DNA from: Zelopaecilomyces penicillatus
Taxonomy: Eukaryota; Ascomycota; Sordariomycetes; Hypocreales; Pseudodiploosporaceae
Direction of reading: 5' to 3'
NCBI GenBank assembly: GCA_005765155.1
Contig: VCCP01000005.1
Location: 4,340,001-4,404,000, forward strand
DNA length: 64,000 nt
Under the pieces are notes generated by a model. That model saw nothing but the letters and a program-made list of their open reading frames with translations, was not told the origin of the DNA and made no database searches. Shown one piece after another: positions 22,550 through 34,194 of this stretch (within the stretch, counting starts at the first letter, position 1; every line of letters starts with the position of its first letter). The translations under genes and the position numbers were made by a program.

Positions 22550-24163
22550 CTAAAACACCGTTAGAGTATTCACAAAGTCATTCTTCAAAACCTCAAACAC
22601 CAGACCTGGGAATCCAAACAGAGTCGTTGTCGAGTCGCCATTCACCTCGGCCCTCCTCGCACCACTCTCTTCCCAACCTCCCAAGAACTCGCAACTACTG
22701 CCTGGACTATCGCCCCAGCCGCGATTCAGGACCATACCCCGCTGGCGTGGCTGAGTCTTGTCAGCAGGATATGTGCCCTCCCACTTCTTATTCAGACGGC
22801 TTTCGACGCTTCTGAAGGTCATCTCCGAGTTGACGACGCAACCGTCGCTTGCATTGTCATCGAGATAGCTGATTTCCCAGCGACACCGGCGATGGCGGTT
22901 AAATTCATAAGAACCCGGAATATTGCCGTGTAGCACGAGCTTTGTCGCGACCAATCGGTCCGGAGCATGGATTTTAATTTCGTTCCCGACCCCGTCCGGC
23001 ACTTGGGTTTCTCCCGGTGGCGCGGTAGATGTGGGGACCGGCGTCGAAAGCAGCACGTCAAAGCCTAGGTAAAAATAGTTGTAGAAGCATTCGCCTGAGG
23101 GGTTGCTAGCTCCTTGATCATCAACAGCTTCCTCATTGTCAGACTCATCCGAGCCTGTGTGCATCGACGACTGATCTGTATCAGTAGACTCATCTGGTCG
23201 GCCAATATCAGCCGCAGACGGGCGGCCGCCCCGTGTGTTGCTTGCCGCCCTCATTTTGTGAATCACCATTTTTTGGTCATTCTTGCGATATATCGCATTC
23301 GGCGGCCCGAGCTCTGCTACCAAGTCTTGAGGCGTAGTCTCTCCCAGAATTATCCACATGGAGCTACTCGTCCATTTGCGAAAGAGTTGGATCTTGCCAC
23401 CGCCATGCAACCGAACCAGTGATACCTCGTCAGGGTAGATATCCTTGCCGCGGGGGAGGGTCGAGGTTACTTTGACACTGGGGAGTACTTCGGTCCACAG
23501 TGTTGGCCTCGCATCGGCCCACGAAGCCCCGCTGAAGATTGCCATGGAGGTTGCAATCTGAGACGACGACGCAGACAGCAGGGAAACAACATCTTTGCTG
23601 GGAGAATATGCTGACGTGGGAAGCGAAAAGTTGAATGCAACGCCGGGATATGATAGTACATAAATGCCAGTCTCCTGCTGAGCTCCCGTGGGAGGAATAA
23701 ATTCTCCAGCATATGTTGGCCCTAATAGTCGATGATAGATGTGTCTGAATGTCGGGCCAGAGGACGATTCCCCAGGGCCCGGAGACCCTGGTGCGGATGT
23801 AGGTGGCCGCACCAAGTCTCGCTCCTTGAAGGTGATGTGGTTCTTGGTGAAATCCGTCACTTCGATTAGCCGCAACCGTTGCTCAGGCCCGTCGAAGCGC
23901 AACCTGAGGCCATTCTGCGGCAGAACGATGCACACAGTCTCGGTGACCGGTTGGTCGCTGGAGTAGAGGACGTCGAGCTTCGGAAACGCCTGGGGCTCGG
24001 CCTTAACCCGCGTCAAGACATCATGCAGCGAGGCGCCGAGAGCTAGCCAACAGATGCGTCAGTACACATGGGCATAGATAATTTTTGAAAACAAAACCAG
24101 TGATGTTTTACTTAGAAACCCCAGCGCCCGGCCGGGATGTAACTGCGCGGTGAAGAGCGACAT
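22550..24163 (-). CDS. PHAF1: PHAF1/UPF0183 family protein
   Basis: Two exons, 24163-24112 and 24042-22550, flank a 69-nt intron (GTAAAA...GCTAG) and encode about 514 residues. Exon 1 gives MSLFTAQLHPGRALGFL and exon 2 continues LGASLHDVLTRVK, the N-terminal LG..L..V pattern of UPF0183. Further family marks are LYSS near the start of the fold, GLRLRFDGPEQRLRLIEV, the GPTYAGE and YPGVAFNF blocks, NYFYLGFDVLLS and the C-terminal FEVLKNDFVNTLTVF. Human PHAF1 (C16orf70) is reported to bind phosphoinositides at autophagic membranes with BCAS3; the fungal role is not settled. A low-complexity Ser/Asp-rich insert sits near the middle (DESTDTDQSS region). The short first exon would be missed by a simple open-frame search. 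It is followed downstream by the GNAT-like gene. Confidence 0.88.
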
Positions 24164-24890
24164 GGAGGAGGAAGTTGAGGATGATGCGAGGAGGGGCGGT
24201 TTGGCGGGGCAATCTTATCGGCGTTGGAGTTGTAGTGGGGGTTATTGGGTATGTGGCGGTTGAGGCCAAGCTTCGAGCTTTGTTCGGTAATAGTTAAACC
24301 ATCACCTCGCCAGGAGCGTGGATAGTGATGGGCTGTAGTATCATTCAAGATTCGGAGCGATATTGAGGTATGAAAGAAATACGAAGCTGTGACGACGGGC
24401 GAGACTGTCGGAGGAGGTTGAGGTGCTGCGGCTGGGGAGGAGGACCCTGAAGCATCCATGTCACGAGCTTGGAGCTGGTGCAGGGCAGGCGGCGTGTGAT
24501 GCACCACCTGCTCACTGGCTCCAACACCCGACGCCACAGCCCAGCCCTGTCCATTCACTGAGCATCTCACTGTAGCCATTAGTTCAGGCACTGTGTGTGA
24601 CTGAAGCAGTGATTAGCCAAGCACATGGGCGGCTGATGCCGAGTGACGTGGGGTGCGGGAGGGGGATGCAACTCCTTATGGTTCTCCATGTGCATGTCAC
24701 CACGACTTGTCTTGCTTCTGCATTCAAATCTTTTGATTGTCGTATCTGTACATTTTCATCTTTAATACACCAGAGCATAATAAAAAGCTCTATTTTGTTC
24801 ATATCCTCCACAATATAGAAGTGATTGCTTGTGCTTATACATGAAAGCCTGCAAGGCTGATCCTGCGGCGACCTACACACCACCAACACC
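24164..24890. other. Intergenic region between D-lactate dehydrogenase and PHAF1
   Basis: This holds the 3' end of DLD1 and the promoter and leader of PHAF1. A Pro/Ser-rich frame that runs through the PHAF1 leader on the minus strand is not conserved-looking, so I do not call it. No RNA gene is seen. Confidence 0.5.
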
Positions 24891-27082
24891 TCACCATTCC
24901 TCCACCTCACCTCTCTTTGGTTTCTGTACGCGGACAACCTTGTCGCAGTTTAACAGGCAGAGAGGATCAAAAGCCATTTTGATCTGCAGCAGTTATCATG
25001 TTAGAGAATGTGTAGACTAGAAAAAGGGATGCCCGAGGCAGGCTGGCTGAGCTTTGTTGTTTCAAACATACCTGGCGCATTGCATCCACCGTTGATTCAC
25101 CTAGCTCGTGTGGAAGATAGTCTCGCTTCACCAACCCAACGCCGTGCTCGCCCTGTTCTGTTGTCAGCAAACCTTGCATCTACACTCCGAAATGCTCTTT
25201 GCAGCACGAGGTAGCTTACCGTGACAGTGCCTTCCATCTCAATCGCTCGCTTGACCATCCTGTGCACAACCCTCTCCGCCTTTTGTCTCTGAGCATCATT
25301 ATATAGCAGGATGGCTGATGTATCAAGTCAGTGATTTGCCCATGGTAATAAGCTTTCAAGGAGGAAATGATTCAACTTACAGTGGAAGTTTCCGTCCCCA
25401 ACATGTCCGACAATAGAGGCAAACAAACCGCTATTCTTCATATCCTCCTTAGTTTCCTCAATAAGCTGTGGTAGTCGACTCATTGGGACGGCAACATCTC
25501 CGGTCCACACTCTGTCGCCCTCCTTCTTGACGGCCATGGTGCTCCATAGAGCCTCTTTCCTGGCACTCCAGAGCTCCTCCTGCTCATCTTGATTCTTTGC
25601 AAACTCAAATGTCTTGCTCCCAGCCTGCTTAGCCAGGGACTGGACTTGCGCAATCTGCTCCTTCACGCCGCTGGGAGTTCCCGTAAACTTGAAGAACAGT
25701 GTTGGTGCCTCGGCCCACGCTCGCGACGTCATCTCAGCTTCATTGATGCACTTCATCTGGTTGTCGTCTAGAATCTCCACGGCTGCGACAGGGACACCGA
25801 GCCCGACAACCTTGCTCACGCAATTGGCAGCGTGGCGAATGGTGGGGAACGTGCTTACTGCTACGCTTGTGGATTCAGGCTTGACTGTAACTTTGAGCGT
25901 AGCTTCTGTGACGAGGCCTAGAGTGCCTTCAGAACCGATGAAGAGTTTGGTGAGATCATAGCCGGCGGAACTCTTGCGAGGACGCTGCCTGGTCTTGATA
26001 ATTGTACCATCGGCCATGACAACAGTCAAACTGAGAACCCATTCACGCATCGTTCCATATCGGTATGCATTGGTGCCACTGCAACCAGTTCCGACCATAC
26101 CACCAATCATAGCACCTGGGCCTGGATCAGGAGGGAAAAATAGACCAATCTCGCCAAGATGATCGTTTAGTGACTCCCAGCCCACGGCAGGCTGGACAAC
26201 GACATCCAAATCCTCCTTGTGCATGGCGACAATCTTGTTCATCCGTCCAAAATCAATTGAGATGCCCTTCCTGGTCGGCGTGTAGTGACCCTCCAGACTG
26301 GTACCGCCGCTATATCCCACCACAGGAATCCTCCTCCTGTGGCACACCTTCATAATCTCCGAAACCTCTTCCGTTGTGCTTGGATACACGACACAAAAGG
26401 ACCGTTCCTCAGGCTTGGCTGAATGCGAGGACCAGCTCGAGGAGGCATGTGAAGCTATATCGGTATCGAGCGTGCTTACGTGGTCCTTGCCCAAGATTTT
26501 GACAAAATCAGCCCAAGCTGCCTGCATGTTCTCCAGCTTCGTGTTATGCTGTGGCGCCTTCGTCTTTGAAAGTGAGAGGGTCGAGTTATGCTCCGGTTCG
26601 CGCGGCCAATAGGTTCCCAACCAGTAGGAGATACCGATACTTGACAAAAAGACTGAGAGAGAAAAGAACGAAAGTTATGCGTTAGCCTCAATGCATAGAA
26701 TAGATGTAAAAGCCTCTTTCTCGCGGCTGCCTCTGATAACGCTGCAGCGTACACTCAAATGGATACAGGACTCACGGAAAGTAAGCATCCAGTTCCTTGA
26801 CGGATCTGTCATGTCCCTCCACTTCTCATATTGCACTCGCTGTTCTCGCTCTCTGCGCAGTCGAGATCCAATGCTGCCCATGACCTGTCCCTGGAAGGAC
26901 CTCCCGAGCTTCGCCTCATTGCCTTGACGGGGCGGCCTGGGGTGCTCCGGCTCAAGTTCTGTAGCATATGATCGAGTTATTGCCGCCGTTGTTCGAGGAA
27001 GAGCGGGTGTTGAGCTGCGCAGAGCTACTGGCCGCGCCGTCCCGAGGCGCAGACGGTGCGCCATTGCGCCGGATCTGAGCAT
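24891..27082 (-). CDS. DLD1: Mitochondrial FAD-dependent D-lactate dehydrogenase (cytochrome)
   Basis: Five exons on the minus strand, 27082-26776, 26652-25381, 25314-25220, 25152-25072 and 24983-24891, have introns of 123, 66, 67 and 88 nt. Each has clean GT...AG ends, and the model closes exactly in frame at 615 residues (609 if the ATG at 27064 is used). The N-terminus is rich in Arg and Ser and lacks acids, like a mitochondrial presequence. A hydrophobic segment at the exon 1-2 junction (LFLSSIGISYWLG) could be an inner-membrane anchor. The FAD-binding PCMH-type domain contains GYSGGTSLEGH and PDPGPGAMIGGMVGTGCSG. The C-terminal domain has GHVGDGNFH and GEHGVGLVKRDYL. The enzyme oxidises D-lactate to pyruvate and passes electrons to cytochrome c, which also clears methylglyoxal-derived lactate. 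A D-2-hydroxyglutarate activity cannot be excluded from sequence. Confidence 0.93.
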
Positions 27083-27853
27083 TAGGTGCGCAATGTCACG
27101 CTGATGTGAGCCGACCTGTGCGCCTGGACGTGGCCGTCTTCGTTTGTTGGTAGAGGGCAGAAGGGATGTTTGTCGAGAGAAATGTGGTGCCCAGATATTC
27201 TTCAAGCAAGACGGATCAACCTTGAACCAATCCTACCCACTGTGCACCACTATAGAACCACTGTGGGACATCACTAACCAATCCCGGTCTCTATAATCGA
27301 CACAGTGGCACGATAAGTTGCATGCAGGGCGAGCAGAATAGGCATGCACATATTTCACCAATTGGTAAAAAGCATACGACTTAACTGAGGAGTTTATAAC
27401 TTCGGCTATCTGTTTCTACAATTGATTACGCTTCTTTTATATCAAATGCCCACTCGCTAAGCTGATGGTTCAACCAGCAAAAGCGTCCACAATCGATGAA
27501 TGAAGGCCCGGCACATCACCGGAAATACCAATGACAGCTTGGCTAGGGGAGTGACAAGTTCACAGCTCCCATTGTGGCTCAACAAATATAAGATGTAAAT
27601 GTTCACCCTTCCTGTATTTATGTTTTTCATCCAAAATACATGTAGACATGGCTGTTACCGTAAAGAAGGGCCAATACCCTGTGTAATCCCCGTCCACAGT
27701 GGACCCAAGAACGCTTTGAAATGTGTGCCGTTGTGCCATAAGCATATCCCAAGCTAAACTCCAATGCTGCCTCAAAGCATGATTGATATGAAAAAAAAAC
27801 CCAATAAAAATACAAACAGATACCATGAGATGTAGAAAATGCAAAAATACACG
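27083..27853. other. Intergenic region between the Clr5 gene and DLD1
   Basis: DLD1 promoter and leader plus the 3' flank of the Clr5-domain gene. It is moderately A/T-rich, and its reading frames are short and non-coding in look. Confidence 0.5.
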
Positions 27854-29939
27854 CTATGATGACTTCCATACCAGCTGGACGTTGAATGTAGGCGCCGCTC
27901 CTTGTAGATGTGCCAGGTACGCGTAAAGCTCCTGGTCCTGCTCAATCTGCAGGGGAAGCTCCCCACCTTTACCATCCTTCAAGATGCCCTCAACACGCAT
28001 ACATAGCGAGCCAGGGAACTTATCCTCAGCCGCATGCCGGAGCTCCTGCAATGAAGGCGACATGATTGTTGCTATCCATAGAGCGTTTTGTGAGACAAAA
28101 CTTGACGATAGGTGTAGCCGTAGGTAGACGGCACATGCGGTCGGGACTGTTGGGCATTGGTGGAATACCTGCGGTGTGGGGGCAGCAGAACCAAACTGTT
28201 CGGGAACGTATGGCTGGTCTAAGAATGACGGTTGAGTATTTGCTAATAGGAGTGAAGAATCCATCTGCGATTCAAGGGACATTCCCGCAGGCATCGACGA
28301 GCCAAGAACGCGAGATGGTTGTGGTAGTCCGTCCCGTGTGTCTGAGAGACTTGATGTTTGTGACTGGAGAGAGAGAGGTAGGTGAGGGTTAAGGCCATCG
28401 CTTGTGGGTGAAAAAGCCAACTGAGAAGCATGTGATGCCTCCGACATGTCGTCAAAGTTGCTGGGAGTCATGCCATCTCCCAAGCCCAGGTGGTCGGTGA
28501 GTGGCGAGGAACCGTGTGTCTGGCTCAGTTTGATACTGCCCCCCTCGTGGTCCTCATGCAACGAACCGGTCGGTGGGCTGGAATGGAATTGTTGCGGGTC
28601 CTTTGTAGATGGTTTGCGCACTCGATCATCACGAAGCCTCTTCATGACATCTCTTGCCAAGACCTCCAACGCCCTGGTTTGCTGTTGGTCAGCCACAGGC
28701 TCTCCGTCCTCATCTGTCAGAATCTTCTTGATAATATCCGACCTCTCGCCCCATCGCAGCTTCAGCTCCTCCCACTGTTGCGGGGACGGACTAATCTTGC
28801 CTACAAACCGAGCATCGCGAAGCACTTGCTGGAAGGTGGTCCGGATCTCCCTAGACTCTTGAGGATTTACCCCCAACACATTTCGAGCTTCCGCTAACGT
28901 CATGCGTGTTTCCAATGTGCGCATTCTCTTCGTCACATCTGTGCAAATGGCATCGAGCGCTAGCTTCTTGGATTCTGCATTTTCGGTTGACACCCAGAGG
29001 GTATTCTGTAATTCCGGCATTTCGCGAACCAGGCGCGTCTTTGATGCCTCCCACCGCTCTGGCCCGGCTACGGTCTTCTTGCTGACGCACTCCTCATTGC
29101 AAATTTGTTGAAAAGTGGAACGGAGACATCGGTAAGCAGTCTGGTCCAGCTGCAGGATAATGCGAGCTTCATCAATCGTCATTTCAGAAGGAAATCGTAC
29201 GCTGGCACCTGAAGAATCCGTCATAAACCGAGATCTCTTTCGGCGCCTCTTACCAGATCGTTCTAAGGCATCCTCATAGCCCGCCATCTCAGACGGGTCC
29301 TCCGGGGAGTGCTGCATGGCTTGCACCGCTGCCTCGTGGTTATGTTGCAGTGACAGGCTGGGATGATACTCTAATAAGGGAGGAGACCCATCTTCCAGGG
29401 ATTCAACTTCATCAAAGGAAGTAGTGCCTTTTGATTTGTCGCCGTTAGGAACCCGCATAAGCCATCTGTTCATGGTCCGCACTCTCATCAGTTCCCTCGG
29501 CTTGATATCAAAACCGTCTTCCTCATTCAACACCCGAAGCATTTCCCGCTGAGCCAGATTCTTCTCCCATAGCTCTTTGATGCGGCTCACCAGCTGGTCA
29601 TTTTTGTATGCGGGGCTCTGTTTGGACGGGAAGTTCCAGCGACGAAACTGCGTCTGAAAGGCCCGTTTACTGTCTCATTGTGTAAGTCGAGGACGGGTAA
29701 ATTGTTTTTAACCACCATGTGCGCATTTGTTTGTCATGCTGGATCAAGGCAAGGAGCGTCATAGCGGCCAGGAGCAGTCACTAGTGTAGCACGTAAAGTG
29801 GGCTTTCCCGCTGCGTAACTCACCTTGGGGAGAATTTGTGGACGGTTTTCAAGAGCTCCATGATGTCCTCGAGGGACCTGCCCTCCTTTATGTAGAGCTG
29901 ATAACATATTTCCTGGTGAGCATCCCAGTCATATACCAT
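27854..29939 (-). CDS. Clr5-domain protein with a tandem 93-residue duplication
   Basis: Two exons, 29939-29824 and 29669-27854, are joined over a 154-nt intron and give about 643 residues. The splice uses an internal AG, so exon 2 opens in the middle of the block KRAFQTQFRRWNFPSKQ. The N-terminus (MVYDWDAHQEICYQLYIKEG, then SLEDIMELLKTVHKFSPS) is a typical Clr5 domain, a fungal DNA-associated module first named in fission yeast. A Lys/Arg-rich block (KRRRKRSR) looks like a nuclear localisation signal. Two copies of a helical repeat follow. The first starts MTIDEARIIL and the second MTLAEARNVL, each with a TFQQ and a later D(V)TKR/MKR core. The rest is Ser/Pro/Gln-rich and ends in a more conserved tail (LYAYLAHLQG). 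A nuclear transcriptional or chromatin role is likely but inferred. Confidence 0.8.
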
Positions 29940-31103
29940 GTTACAGATAGAAGCAGCGGTAGCATCGCTGCGCCTTTGGTCATGAAAGGCTGTTGGAGCT
30001 GTGTTGATGGTCGTCTTGACTCCCTTGCTCTACAACCAATGTACAAAACTAAAGAGGTTAAAGAGCCTCAATGAATCCAACGGAATTGGAGATGAACTGA
30101 GCTTAGTCAGATGGATACAGTGCTGGCTAGATTGCGCACTGTATGAAATATAAACACCCTGCTGAGTTACACTTTGTACTGCTACAACCGCCACTGTTGA
30201 AAGTTATCATCAACCAGAATTAAAGTACACCTGAAACCTGTGAAATCTTCTACGTAGTTGAACTACCTTTAGATCATCCGAATCCTGGCCGTACTCATAA
30301 GAGAAGAGATACTTTGCCCACAGGTAGGTGTATGGGTAATGGGGTACTTAGTTGTCTGAGTCAAGAGGTAGGGCAGTACATTCAAATTCAGCTTCAACGT
30401 TTGAGTACCTAACTATAACTAGCTCGATGGAGCAACTACAATATAATATACCTATCATCGCATATTTTGAACATTTAATATTCGCCGCGATATGTGATGG
30501 CCTTTGTGGGAGTCTATAAGGCGATGGTGAATGCACCCTACGGAGTTTCTACAGACTAAACAGTGCATGAATACCAGTGATGCGACTCTCAAGCTGGACA
30601 AGGTATGTGAAGCTGCACTTACAAGCCATCCTAGACCTTGTTTTTAGGTACTACTTAGTTAATCTTTGCGAAGAAGAGTTATGCAAAGAAAAGAAATACA
30701 TGATGAAGATCTTACAAATAAGACGAGTTTACAAGAAAACAGCCTGCGTGGGTGGTTTGGTCGGTTAGCAAGGAAGCTCTGCCGGGCTAGCTGAGAAACT
30801 TGGTCAGGCGTTTAGTTGCATTCACCACGATGTGTGAGGAAGAACTGCAAAGTTTAGGCCACTAAAGTAAATTTTAATTTCTTCTACTTGGCTAGGATGA
30901 GGGATCCGGCCTACATCATTTACCGAGTCAAAGAGTTAATGGTTTGGGAATGCAAGTAACCATTTAAAGACAATGTGAGTAATTTCATTCAAAGCAGCTA
31001 CCTGCATCATTCATTAAACTGTCTAATCATCGATATCAATGATGTATCCTAGCCCATACCTAGTCTTTTCAAGGGGAAGTCTCAGTTTGTACTCCTCACT
31101 CAT
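29940..31103. other. Intergenic region between the GST and Clr5 genes
   Basis: About 1.2 kb that becomes A/T-rich after 30400. It holds the Clr5 gene promoter and the 3' flank of the GST. No recognisable gene, repeat family or RNA is seen. Confidence 0.5.
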
Positions 31104-32041
31104 CTAGCCACATACTGCCTGTGACGTTGATGGGAAGACTGGCTCCATGCATGCCCTTTCACCAGGAAATATGGAGTCAGTCTGAGCGAATTCCCGCATG
31201 TACGCTTCTCTATCTTGAATGGCCTTCGTGACTGAGGGTCTGCTCGTCACCCGATTTTGCCAAGCAGCAACGGCAGGATAATCGCCTTCAATGGTGATAC
31301 CATCTGGGAGGAGCCGCGGGGCATAGAATATGTTGTACGGCAGCATGGCAAAATCAGCCAATGTACACTGAGTTCCAACCATCCTAGAGTAAATAAGAAT
31401 TAGCTTTATTACTAATGATTCGAAGGATAAGAGGGGGAGACTTCTAGTCTGTCATACCACTCGCGACCCTGCAGATGGGCTTCAAGTACACTGAGGACCC
31501 GCTGGATCTCATCCTGGTAGCGCTTGATGGCAGAAGGGACCTCTTCAGGGTGGACGAACATGAACCAATGAGCTTGTCCATAGTACGGGGCTATACGTAA
31601 AGACCCCTTTGTCAGATATGAACGCTATCTAGTAGGTGTGAAAAGCAAGGATGGACCTCTTCCCAACTTACCTTGTCCACTGGCTTGGAAGAACAGCCAC
31701 TGGAGGACCTGAGTCTTTTCTTCTGGCGTAGTACCCATGAAACCGGTCATATTATCGTTGTCGTAGCGGTTCATAAGGTACATCATAATAGCATTACTCT
31801 CCCACACTGAGAAATTGCCATTGTTGGGATCGACCAAAGTTGGGATTCGGCCGTTGGGGTTGTGGTCAATATGTGGTGACTGTTTTTGATCATCCTTGTT
31901 AAAGTCTAGAAGCTTCATATTACACTCCATGCCAAGCTCCTTGATGAGGAAGTTAATCTTCCAGATGTTGGGCATGTGCAAGCCGACGTGGCTAAACATA
32001 AGCATCGGCTCGAGGCCTTTGTTGCTGGTGATACCGTCCAT
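31104..32041 (-). CDS. Glutathione S-transferase, Ure2-like class
   Basis: Three exons, 32041-31672, 31590-31458 and 31383-31104, have introns of 81 and 74 nt (GTAAGT...GTATAG and GTATGA...CTCTAG) and encode 260 residues, typical for the family. The N-terminal thioredoxin fold contains FSHVGLHMPNIWKINFLIKE, NPNGRIPTLVD with the cis-Pro before Thr, and the glutathione-binding VWESNAI loop. The C-terminal helical domain includes FFQASGQGPYYGQAHWFM, a pattern seen in fungal Ure2/GstA-type proteins, and ends with W...TSRPSVTKAIQDREAY. The family conjugates glutathione to electrophiles or reduces peroxides and disulfides in the cytosol. No secondary-metabolite genes lie nearby, so a detoxification role is more likely than a biosynthetic one. 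The upstream in-frame extension beyond 32041 is not conserved-looking. Confidence 0.9.
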
Positions 32042-33534
32042 GATGTATTGCAGCAGGATTTTACACGTTTGTCGCAAGATAGAGTAAGTCAGTAAGTCAT
32101 AGAAGAGGATCAAATGAAGTAATAGATGGATGGAGAAGAGGGGTTGTAAGTAATTATATATACTCAATTTGCGTTCTGTGCTGACTCCCCTGATTATCAA
32201 CAATTACATCATCTTCTGACCAAGCCTATTTACTCCTTCGGGCAAGTGTTTTAATGCAAAAAAGAACGATATATTGCCTATTATGTATATCTGACATGAT
32301 CGGCAATACGCCATGGATATCGCGGCGTTAAAAAAGGCACAGCTGGTGGTTCGTCCCGCAACTCTTTCGACGGGATTTCAATTAGCTCGTCAATAGGCCA
32401 ATAAGATTTAAAAGAACATATCCACTCAAAATGCTGCCGGGAACTATCTCTCCCGAGTCTCTGATTTTGGAAATATTATGTAGCTTGGTCATCATTTACA
32501 TGATCGATTTCCAAAGACTATAAGTGTGGGTTTGGCCGAAGAGCTGAAAATCCCAACTCGGCCGAGCCTTTATATTTCCCGATATCCACAGCTGCCACAA
32601 GAAGACAAGGTACGTTGTTTATAAGTGTCATAAGACCGATTTGTCTGAGACACAGGACAGAAATGAACCGCATTAGGAATAAAGCCACAAAATGGGCTGA
32701 GGGCCATGCCGCGTAGATCCCGTTTCCCCTCCATAGGAATATAAAACCACCGTACCGGACATATCTCTAAAACAAGTAATGACGTAAATGAAATTGGATA
32801 ATCTGGCTTTGTTTAATAGATCAATTATTTTGCAGCATGTAGTCAGAGGTATACTATATTCTTGTAATATATTGTGTTCCAGCTCTTGCAACACTCGCGA
32901 GATCCTTTTCGTGTTGATGACATGGCCCATATACTATAAGAAAAGGGAACGACCAATTAGGTAATACAAACGGCACTTATCTTGTTGACCAAGTTCGGTG
33001 GTGGTATCAACTCAAACAAGAGTAGCAGAAAAGACATGAGTGCGCATTTTCCGGCCAAGGGAAATGCGAAGCGGTAAAACATGTTGCAGGCGGAAGATTT
33101 CATCATCAGCAAACTCTTGAATAGACACCAGCACCACCAGCTATGCTCACGAGTAGCAAAATGAATCTTGAGCCAATGTTTCCTATTCTTTGGCTTGTGA
33201 ATAATGAATTGTTAATATGGGCATTTGCTTGACGAACGCACTTTTGTTTGTCTTTGATTCTATCTATTTAGCTACGTGGCGAACCAGTGCATTTGCCCCA
33301 CCTCACTGCACTTGCAAAAGACAACGATGGACCGGCTCATTCAGGACTGACTGTTTAACGTCTAGAATGCTTCAAATCCTAAATAATAATTTCTCTTTAT
33401 AACGAATCTAGTCGGAGGATAATCAATTTACATGAAACAAGGGCGACATTTGCATCATGTTACCCAATATCCAATATGGTGGGCTGTGGACTACCGTTTA
33501 TATTCCCAAAAGTTAGCAGTGGGCTCTTATGTAA
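32042..33534. other. A/T-rich intergenic region upstream of the GST
   Basis: This holds the GST promoter and then about 1.2 kb of A/T-rich sequence up to the tRNA gene. The frames are short, with frequent stops. It has no recognisable transposon protein or inverted repeat. The base composition looks richer in A/T than the 3-25 kb block. Confidence 0.45.
32154..32160 (-). promoter_or_regulatory. TATA-like element of the GST gene
   Basis: On the minus strand this reads TATATAA, about 113 nt before the GST start codon. It sits in an A/T-rich stretch, so it is only a candidate. Confidence 0.3.
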
Positions 33535-33620
33535 GGACAGGTAGCTCAGTGGTAGAGTGAGAGATTGCAACTTCTGCTGCAAACATCTCCAGGTCGCGAT
33601 TTCGATTATCGCCCAGTCCT
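33535..33620 (+). tRNA. tRNA-Cys (GCA) with a 14-nt intron
   Basis: The folded pattern is: acceptor stem 33535-33541 pairing with 33613-33619 (one A-A mismatch), T8-A9, and a D arm with a perfect A-box-like TAGCTCAGTGG. The anticodon arm follows, with loop TT-GCA-A, a 14-nt intron inserted one base after the anticodon, and then the 3' half of the arm. Next come a 5-nt variable loop, a T stem of five perfect pairs (33596-33600 with 33608-33612) and a TTCGATT loop. The intron contains TGC, which can pair with the GCA anticodon as in many nuclear tRNA introns. A run of ten T follows directly, as expected for a Pol III terminator. Weak points are the A-A pair in the acceptor, an A-C pair at 27-43 and a non-standard T stem. 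It could be a functional gene or a mildly degraded copy. Confidence 0.72.
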
Positions 33621-33625
33621 GCATG

Positions 33626-33635
33626 TTTTTTTTTT
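33626..33635 (+). terminator. RNA polymerase III terminator of tRNA-Cys
   Basis: A run of ten T starts six bases after the discriminator base of the tRNA-Cys. This position and length are typical for Pol III termination. Confidence 0.7.
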
Positions 33636-34194
33636 GGTTTTGCGGCGGGTTGGTGCCTTACTACATTACTTGCTAGTTACTATGTTGATAAACATCACGT
33701 ATAGAACCAATGCGACTAAACTAAGTAAATTTGATAGTAAATAAAAAATCTCATTCGATTGAGATCACCTACATTGATGAGTCTGTAACGAAGCAACCTG
33801 GTGCGAATTATGGTTGCCATCCTGAAAATCGGACCCCCACTTGTGTGAAAACAGCTTCTGATACCGCTCACACACTACTATGCTAGCAGATGGGTGTATT
33901 TCTACACTTTCAAGCTTCCATCTGGCTGTGCGTTTACTACACTTTACCAGTCAAGTAGAGAGCTCCGCTTCAACTTTGTTCTCCCGAGGTTATCCATTTT
34001 GGCAGAGGGTCCATAGATCATCATCTCCTTAACAGAAACGGCCTATTTCCTATCATCTCGGGTATTTTTGTGCAGCGATTACAACCTTGACCCTTGAACG
34101 GACGGACCTTTTTGCTTGACATTTAAACGAAGCACTATATCAAGCCTACTATTAATATCTTCAATCACATCATCTACTCCCCATCATCATCAGC
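33636..34194. other. Intergenic region after the tRNA gene
   Basis: No gene is recognised. Sequence is A/T-rich near 33700-33760 and mixed afterwards. Confidence 0.45.

Noticed and set aside
24112..24591. 159-codon minus-strand frame before PHAF1
   Set aside because: It covers the PHAF1 leader in another frame. The real start is the short exon at 24163-24112, whose product joins the family-conserved N-terminus.
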